Origin: Triglochin maritima
Lineage: Eukaryota > Streptophyta > Magnoliopsida > Alismatales > Juncaginaceae
Assembly (NCBI GenBank): GCA_963682175.1
Contig: OY821770.1
Span: 10,074,501 to 10,138,500, forward strand
Direction: 5' to 3'
Length of the DNA: 64,000 nucleotides
Of this stretch, positions 57,120 through 64,000 are shown piece after piece. The notes beneath the pieces are model-generated. The model saw only the letters and a program-made list of their open reading frames with translations. It was not told the origin of the DNA and searched no databases. The translations under genes and the position numbers were made by a program. Positions within the stretch are counted from its first letter, which is position 1. The number at the start of each line of letters is the position of its first letter.

Positions 57120-58482
57120 CTAATGATCGCATTTCCCGATCGCCTCAAGCAACGCGGCCTTGAATCTCTCCTTGTCTTGCAACCCGAGAGGCGGCCTCAC
57201 GACGACATCTTGCAACATGAGCTCACCAACACCCGATATGCTCGCGTGCTGGACTTGCACCTCGAGCTCTCTCAACACATCCATCAGCCTTGCGGATGGG
57301 TAGTTCCTGTTATCGGATTGCACCCTGATCAAGGCCTCTAATCCCATCATCTTAACCTCAAGCTCCATCGATTCCATTCCACCCGCACGCAAGACAGAGG
57401 AGGAACCGTTGCTATTGCTTGAGCTCATCGCGACGTCCTTCCCGTTGGTTTTCTTGTTCTTGTTTTCGAGCTCTTCGACTTTGCTTTTCAGCTCTTTGAT
57501 GTAGGTGACGGCGTCCGCGAGGAGGGAGGCTTTGTCCATTCGGGAGACATTTGGGACGACCGACCGGAGGGTGTAGAAGCGGTGGTTCAGCTTCTCTCGG
57601 CGTTGTCTCTCCGCTTCGACATGGTTTGCCGGGATCTGGTCGCGCCCGTTGGCGGGCTTTCTTCCACGTTTCCTCGGCCGGCGTCGGTCGAGCATGACCG
57701 TGCCCCATTCAGAATCCAGATGCACCGAGTCGAGAGCTGATCCGGAGGCCTATTTAAAACAAACTACGCTTAGCAAAAGATAATTTCTTGTCACTGTCAT
57801 AGTAAAAACCCTAACCCAATCAAAATCTACTCACGCTGATATCCTTTTCCTTCTCGGCATTCGTTTCACCGGCAGGAGCAGTGACACCGTTGAGATTCAG
57901 CCCGACCGTGGGCCAACTCGAATCCGACCCGCCGACGATGCTGTTCGCTCTCTGGACCACATCCCAGTTCTCGACAACAAGCTCCGACGATCCCAGCTCG
58001 ATGACCCCACCTTCCCTAGTAGGGATACAAACCAAGGTTTGCACCCCATACATCTTTGCCTCCCTCGACCGCTCGCAACCGTACATCTGCATCTCATGCG
58101 CCCCGACTAGCCACACGGTCACTCCACTCTCCATCGCCTGACTAGGGACACTCCTATCCCCAGCGCTAAACGATCTAGCGGACGAGAGCACGTAGAACCA
58201 CTCGATATCGGTGACCACAGTTCCGTCAGTGGTGACGTCAGAATTGGTGTTGGAATTGAGGAGGGAATGGAATGTTCTACGAAAGTGGCCCTCTCCCCAG
58301 GAAAGGCCCAGGGGAGGGCTACCAGGGATGGTGGCAGAAGTATCAGCAGCCCGCCAGAGGATGGCGTAGGACCACCACTCCGAACGGGACTGGAGAAAGC
58401 ACTGGAGACGGTTACGGAGGGTGAGGGGTTGGGAAGGGTGGAATTGTGGAAGTGATGAGTCTTGGGACATCAAATCTTCCAT
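57120..58482 (-). CDS. MYC-type bHLH transcription factor, bHLH14-like (two exons)
   Basis: A nuclear DNA-binding regulator; the closest family I recall is subgroup IIIe (MYC2/bHLH14), which binds G-boxes in jasmonate responses. Exon 1 is 58482-57835 (216 codons) and exon 2 is 57749-57120 (209 codons plus stop), giving 425 residues, the usual bHLH14 size. They are separated by an 85-base GT-AG intron. The N-terminal MYC domain has [31 protein letters not shown] and [10 protein letters not shown]. The nuclear signal [14 protein letters not shown] precedes the bHLH (about residues 257-306), where [12 protein letters not shown] keeps the His-Glu-Arg contacts with CACGTG. An ACT-like C-terminus ([14 protein letters not shown]) follows. 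Arabidopsis relatives are, as I recall, intronless, so the intron is odd. No disruption seen. Confidence 0.9.
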
Positions 58483-58561
58483 TGGTGGTGGCTAGACTAG
58501 TTTTATCCTTTTCTTCTCCCAATCGCTTGCTGGTGGGAAAGAGTGGGTGGTTTATGTGATG

Positions 58562-58568
58562 TATATAA
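58562..58568 (-). promoter_or_regulatory. TATA box of the bHLH gene
   Basis: Minus strand reads CTTTATATACATCAC about 80 bases upstream of the ATG, leaving room for a short leader of roughly 50 bases. It is the only good TATA match nearby. Confidence 0.6.
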
Positions 58569-58599
58569 AGAGAAAACAAAGAATCTTTTATGGAATGCT

Positions 58600-60211
58600 C
58601 CAGATGGAAAGCTCATTCAGAAGTTAGTTACTTCTTGTTTTTGAACTTAGCCGGTGATTTTCATTTTAAACTTCTCTTATAGTGATAACAGTGCATGTAT
58701 TTGGGTAGGTATGTAGAATGAAAAGTTTGTTCACAAATCATGTCAAATACAATAGTCGTTCTTATGTGTCCTATATGTAACGTCTCTTCACATAGGAGAA
58801 AAGACAACTGTAACGAAGGGTTCTAGTTACAGGATACGACTGTGTTTATGATTTTACTTTGTTTTAATTTGTATTTTTAGTATTTAATCGTGGTCTGATT
58901 CTATAATAATATGATATATTTGTGTTTTGAAAAATAAAATTTACCTTAATTTAATTCTAGAAAAACGAGACCGAAAAGAAGTTTATTTGCATTTACGCTT
59001 GTAAATAAGTATTATTGGAATATGTATTTTACGATTATGGACTAATCTCGATAAACGAAATATGTCGCGGGACACCTGACTCCTGATATTGTGTTGTTCA
59101 CTTATTTGTACAGTGTACCGTAAAACGACTACGAACAATTTGTAATGTTTTAGCCTTTAGGCCCAACCAGTTGCAGTTCGGTCACGTTTAACTTTTTTCT
59201 ACACATTAGATTCAATCATTTTATACGCATGAACGCAACTCAATTTGAAATTGTGAGCTTGTTCTAATATAACTTCAATAGTTTCAGGAAAGCCCGTGGT
59301 ACGTGTGAAAATTGGAACGTTTGGTGCTCTAGGTCTAGGTTAGCCATAAGTAAACCATAGGTTAATAGAGTGAACAGCATAAAACATATATACCAGCTTT
59401 GGATTAATCACAGATCAACCACAGATTAAGTACAAGATATAATACAAGTCCTCTTATTCCTGCCACCCTGGGGAGTACACAACGAATAAAACATGAGCGC
59501 AGATTTACAGTACACCGTCCAAATGAGCCTAGAATTCACACTCAACAATTCGGACACTTCAAAAACAAAGAAAAATATTCAGAGGAGCCAACAAAAATTG
59601 AAATTTCATTGTACGAGCCAAAAAAAGCGAAGCCACGTGGTCACAAAATTTTCTTTAAACTAGCTATGCTAAGCCCCACTATCAAATTCCAAGCATTATC
59701 TCATGCAAAAACTTGTGAAGACATTATGATCTAACCTCGCAGAATATTGAGGCCAATAAATTAAGTACTTAGAGAAGATGGTCACCAGCTGAAATATGGT
59801 TATGCAAGAACAATATACTTTTTAATAAAAAAGCCCAAGAAATGATATGAGAGAAAGAAACACTAGTCATGACCAGGTTCCATACATTTCAGAAACTACA
59901 ACATACAGTTAGCACATCAAACAAAGTTTACCACGTCAAATAAGGCAGCTAAGTTCCAAGTTATAAATCCACCTCATGAAAGCAGTCATAGAGAAAACAG
60001 AGGCATGCCTATTATGGGTGCTCACTGAAACAGGGAAAAGGAATGGGAAGTAACACAGACTAGTTGGGCCAGCAACTGTTTTGCCCTGTAGGCTGCATCA
60101 TGGTTAAGCCGACACATTCAAATTTATGTTGAAGCACCAAGTTTGTATTCACAAGAAAGAAGAAACCGACAGCAGCCTTGCAGACGTCTCACAATTACCA
60201 TCCCAGAAGCC
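58600..60211. other. Intergenic region between bHLH and SnRK1-like genes
   Basis: AT-rich, no credible frame. It should hold the bHLH promoter on the left and the 3' flank of the SnRK1-like gene on the right. A G-box CACGTG lies at 59634-59639, more than 1 kb upstream of the bHLH gene; one such hexamer could be chance. Confidence 0.4.
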
Positions 60212-63200
60212 TCACAAGACTCGCAGCTGTGCAAGAAACACGGCACAAAGGTCGAGAAAAAGAAGCTGTGGACCGTTGACTCTTTGCAGATCTGGCAAAT
60301 ATTTTTCCTCCTTCGTCTTGTATAGCTAATTAACAAATAGAAAACGTAACCTTAAGTGATAAATGAGAAGGGGGTAAAATCAAATCAAGAATATAAAGGT
60401 TACAACCAGCAAATTTATCTTGACTAGCAAATAACCCAATTTGATGTTTTATTGTTAGGCTTGTAAAGCATGGTCAAACTTTATAAGCAGCTAATTATGC
60501 TGGTGGACCAATACCAATTGAACAGTACACACTTTCATCTTATTGTGGCAGATAGGGGAAGAAACACATGGAATAATTGCAGTTGCATGGCAGGAAGGAT
60601 GGTCATCAATGGCCCCGGGTTTCTACTTCAGGTGTTCACAATTAGAAAAATATGAATCATGTAATATAAAATGATAATGGAATGTAAAAAATATAACACG
60701 ACAGTAATATCCAAAACTAGTAATAAGCTAATGTCCAAAACAAAGTATCAATTAGCTTATCTCGAAATGAAAAGGGCAAATGTTCTTCAAGGGTCTTCAT
60801 ATTTTGTAAGTAACTCAAAAATATCATAATCATTTATTGTCAACAAGACATCTCTCTTTATATTAATAATCCAGCAACATGATTCATTACGAAATTCATC
60901 GTCCATATTGTTCTATGACTTATTCTTCAAATAACCCAGTTGCTGGAAATGCTCTCTACACTCGCAGTACGAGAAGAATCAACACCAATTTGATACGCAA
61001 AAGGACTAACTGATATGTTCGCGCTTTTTAGTTTACAAGTATTTTGGAGTACTCCAATATCATTCAAACCCAAACCTCTAATTTACCATCTCTCAACATC
61101 TCATTTCTCCGATATCCTGGTTTGAAAAGAAATTACCCCTTTGTACTATAGATGCATCCACATTGCCAATATTTAGGGATTATACAAAAAGTAACCTATC
61201 AATACAACTGAAACAAGCATATGTATCCAGAAGGCTGGAAATACATTGAAAACATACAACAACAACAACAATAAAGCCTTTAATCCCAATAAAAACATAT
61301 TGGTCATCACAAGAAAAAAAACCTACATCCTATATCTCAAGTCTTAAAGTTTTTCTTAACATTAAGCTTAGTGAACACTTGAGGCTCCACCTAAGGAATT
61401 CTACACATCCCAACATCAACTTGTTCCTATTGTCGAATTTAACTGAATCAATATTTGGTTGTACAGGATTTTCTGGCTGTCGTGTGCTTCTGGCTAAGCT
61501 GGCCTTGCTTGTACAGTCATTTTACCTTTTAATTTTAGCTTTCTAACCTATCAAATATATGTGTGTGCGTGTGCGGGTGCAGGTGGGTGCATGTGCGTGC
61601 GTGTGTGTGTTCGGTTGGTGCACTGGCTGGAAACTATCTCTACAGCTAAAGGAATCTTCAGTCTGAACTTCTAGGGATTACAGTCAACCAAATTAGGTAA
61701 AGAACCTGAAGGAATGACTAGATACTTGACTTTAACTGTAGTATCCTATCTCATCTTCCATTTAGTTGAAGAATCAAAGCAAAGATTGTTGTCCTGACGT
61801 CCCAATAAGCTCATATGAAGTCAAACATTTACCTTTTCTTCATTTTTTATGTAGTTTTTTTTTGTCCATTGTGACCTTATTGTTTTTTTTTCAACTTTTT
61901 GGGAGAGTTGAGTTGCATATGCACCAAAATACCTATACTCATCCAAATGCCTAACAGCCCAATGTATCTTTATTTTTCTTGACCTTACCAACAGTTACCA
62001 CAGCTGCAAGATAAAAGAAAATATAAAACATAAAACAATACCTGAACTTCGAACTTTATAGTAATGGTGGAGTTCAAGGTCGCAGAATTGTTTTCAACTA
62101 TTGTTGATTCATCAACAAAGCTGCTACTATAACTAGAGACACTTCCGGGACTTGAAGGGTAGACAGGAAGCCATCGGCATTTTATGTTGTAATGTCCATT
62201 TCTTTTCCAACAGACATTCAACTCTTGCAATGCTTTGAGAACCTCCGTCATTATCTCACGAGGATGGGCTCGAGACTGTCAACATTTATATTATATAAAC
62301 GACAATGAGGAATCTTATGTATCAGATGAAAGCAAATCTACCTGAAGCCCAAAGGCCCATTTTCTCTCAACAGGCAACTGTGATCTTAAACCAATTCCTG
62401 GCTGATCCATGTATCCAGGCATATGCTGACTACTTGACGCTGCAGGGTCATTCAGCTGCATACGAGGAAAGCTGTAGTCCTAGTAGCAATGTCCAAAGAA
62501 GATATGATAAAAGCAGAGAGAAATTCATTGTGATTTTCATTTTATAAGTCATAGTGTCTACTTGACAAATGTCATGGTCTCCCAAAGTTCAGCTCCAAGA
62601 TAGCCACTGGAAAAGCAGAAACCATTGTCTAAAAGAAAGTAATATGCAACAGTAGCCTAAAATCCAACCACAATTCAAATCAGAATGGAGATTGAAGTAT
62701 ATGCTATGTGAAAGGCAGTATCCAGATGTACCACATTCTGCATTCTGTTTTGAAGAGATTAAACCAAATGATTTCTGTCAAATCCCATATTGATTACCTC
62801 TAGGAGAATATCCTCGTCAATCTGGAAAATAGCCAAATCCAAATGGTGTTAAGTAAAAATGCTAGCTAAATTGCATACAGCAATCCAATTTTGAGTTAAA
62901 ACAAACTATCTGAGATTTATTTAATAGATAGCAATAAAATACCAAATCAACTCATTAGCTTATTGCTCTCTGTTTCTCATAATGACAAAGTACTTCATTT
63001 GGTGAAACTAAAGTAGTGTTTACATCTCAAAGACTTAACATTGTTGCTACTATTACCTTATCCTTTGGACACACGTTTGCCAGATATTAAACACAATTGT
63101 ATTCTTTAACAAACCTAGGGCCTAGGGGCAAAGAAAGACCTTTATGTATTTAGGAACAAATATGTATATCTGACATATAAGAAGTCAAATTAGCTTCATG

Positions 63201-63906
63201 TGTATTAGATTTTGTACTATTGTGGAAGTGTACACACTTCAATTTTACCTTGTATTGCTAGCCTAGTTGATTGTAAATAGGTTGGTCATTGTTTAGGCAA
63301 TTGCCTTTTGAATTAAAGCCCACACTCCATTACTGTAATCAGGGTGAACAATTGAATCGGGCGAATCGGTATTCGGGTTACTCTGATCCGATTAGCAAAA
63401 ATATGATATATAAGGGGATTTTCTCTCCGAACCAAAACAGAATTTGGAAATCGGTTGGAGAGTTTTCCCAATCTTTCTCTCCGCTCGTTCTGCTTTTCCG
63501 TTCTTCCCCAAATCCAAATCATAACAATATGGACTGGCAAACAAGAAAATGTAGTAAGATGTTTTTGCACTGATGTACAACTAACCCTGCAGAGCATTAT
63601 ATGAACCGGTAGGAAGATATAAGTATAAACCTATAAAATGTGACTGGTGCAAAAAGTCATTCTACATTCACTATGTAGTGTCGCAGTCGACACGATAATT
63701 CATAAATCTTTAGGAACATGCCTTTTTGCTTGTTGCATTGTATCAGGAGGAGGCACAGCCAGATAACGAGGGAGATGAGCTTGAAACCAAGGATGTTGAC
63801 GGATCTCGGGAATAGTTACCCTCTTCATGGGATCAACAACAAGCATCCTCGGAATTATATTTCTAGCTTCATGAGATAAATGGCTAGGGAGTGTATAGAA
63901 TCCACC
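60212..63906 (-). pseudogene. SnRK1 alpha-subunit kinase gene, 3' half, probably decayed
   Basis: SnRK1-alpha (KIN10 family) is the energy-sensing Ser/Thr kinase. Exons read from the sequence: 63906-63722 (end of kinase domain, GGFYTLPSHLSHEARNIIPR to DTMQQAK), 62821-62732 (UBA, IDEDILLEVINMGFDRNHLV), 62656-62567, 62479-62342 (PGYMDQPGIGLRSQLPVERK), 62275-62042 (start of KA1, EVLKALQELNVCWKRNGHYN) and 60325-60212 (KA1 end LDLCAVFLAQLRVL, stop at 60212-60214). Junctions are GT-AG, except that the donor after 63722 is GC. Exon 63906-63722 is 185 bases, one short of in-frame; its A run has five A where six are expected. The UBA exon has TAA at 62761-62759 in place of an acidic codon. Exons to the 5' side lie beyond 64000. 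Either a pseudogene or a badly damaged allele. Confidence 0.85.
61556..61615. repeat. Alternating purine-pyrimidine (TG/GC) microsatellite
   Basis: About 60 bases of TGTGTGCGTGTGCGGG-type alternation lie within the last intron of the SnRK1-like gene. Such sequence can take up Z-DNA form; no function is implied. Confidence 0.75.
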
Positions 63907-64000
63907 CTAGCTCAAGCAATATTATATAAGTCAGAGAACGATGAGATTAAACGGGGACGCCACCCAGCAATTTTATTTGAGAAAGTAAAGTAAATAAACA

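Noticed and set aside
57881..58455. Plus-strand frames opposite the bHLH gene
   Set aside because: GC-rich antisense shadows of exon 1.
63289..63597. Overlapping frames on both strands, 94 residues each
   Set aside because: They lie in an intron of the SnRK1-like gene and show no family pattern.

Overview
The window is plant nuclear DNA, almost certainly from a eudicot. It is AT-rich and dominated by nested LTR retrotransposons whose primer-binding sites match initiator-Met tRNA, mixed with hAT, MULE and CACTA DNA transposon debris. Only the right-hand 7 kb looks like host gene space. It holds a bHLH/MYC-type gene and the 3' half of a SnRK1-alpha-like kinase gene, both on the minus strand. 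I cannot name the species. No rRNA, tRNA or CRISPR was recognised.

Layout. 1-4040: a minus-strand Sirevirus-like retrotransposon that carries only gag (TR-GAG type), inserted in an old hAT fragment. 4041-16560: a graveyard of LTR fragments, a CACTA remnant, a second decayed copy of the gag element, unidentified minus-strand coding debris and two arrays of TCCTTTAAAGGACA-like repeats. 16579-19215: a decayed minus-strand MULE transposase, then a GC-rich tandem repeat with a 15-G run. 19549-20693: a non-autonomous hAT element with perfect 8-bp TSDs and what looks like captured coding sequence. 20872-32115: a three-level nest. A repeat rich in ACACGATT holds a gypsy solo LTR (TSD cagca), which holds a 9.4-kb Copia element (22287-31724, TSD gcttt). 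32026-34441: fragment of another long LTR-like repeat. 35395-39808: a minus-strand truncated Copia of the same family. 39809-52233: one Copia LTR split by a gypsy gag-protease element, which is itself split by a 3.2-kb hAT element (43045-46291, TSD gttatgcc). A duplicated Copia-LTR segment and an extra full gypsy LTR sit at 49994-52023. 53541-56866: a 3.3-kb hAT transposon (TSD gttgaaac) with a nearly complete but mutated transposase. 57120-58482: bHLH gene. 60212-63906: SnRK1-alpha exons carrying a nonsense codon and a frameshift.

How the parts relate. Every retroelement here lacks a working pol, so any recent movement must have depended on proteins supplied from elsewhere. The Copia element at 22287-31724 has LTRs about 99% alike by eye but a pol full of stops, which suggests it moved while already defective. 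The most striking recurrent signal is a self-complementary decamer, CGGTCGACCG, and its derivatives. It is arrayed in the U3 regions of a Sirevirus-like element, of the Copia family and of a third LTR-like repeat, seven arrays in all. Copia-family copies and the Sirevirus-like copy also share flanking sequence, so a regulatory module seems to be shared or exchanged between element families.

Limits. Boundaries given with TG/CA ends and target duplications were read base by base. Those described as approximate come from comparing copies by eye. Family names rest on remembered protein motifs, not on database searches.
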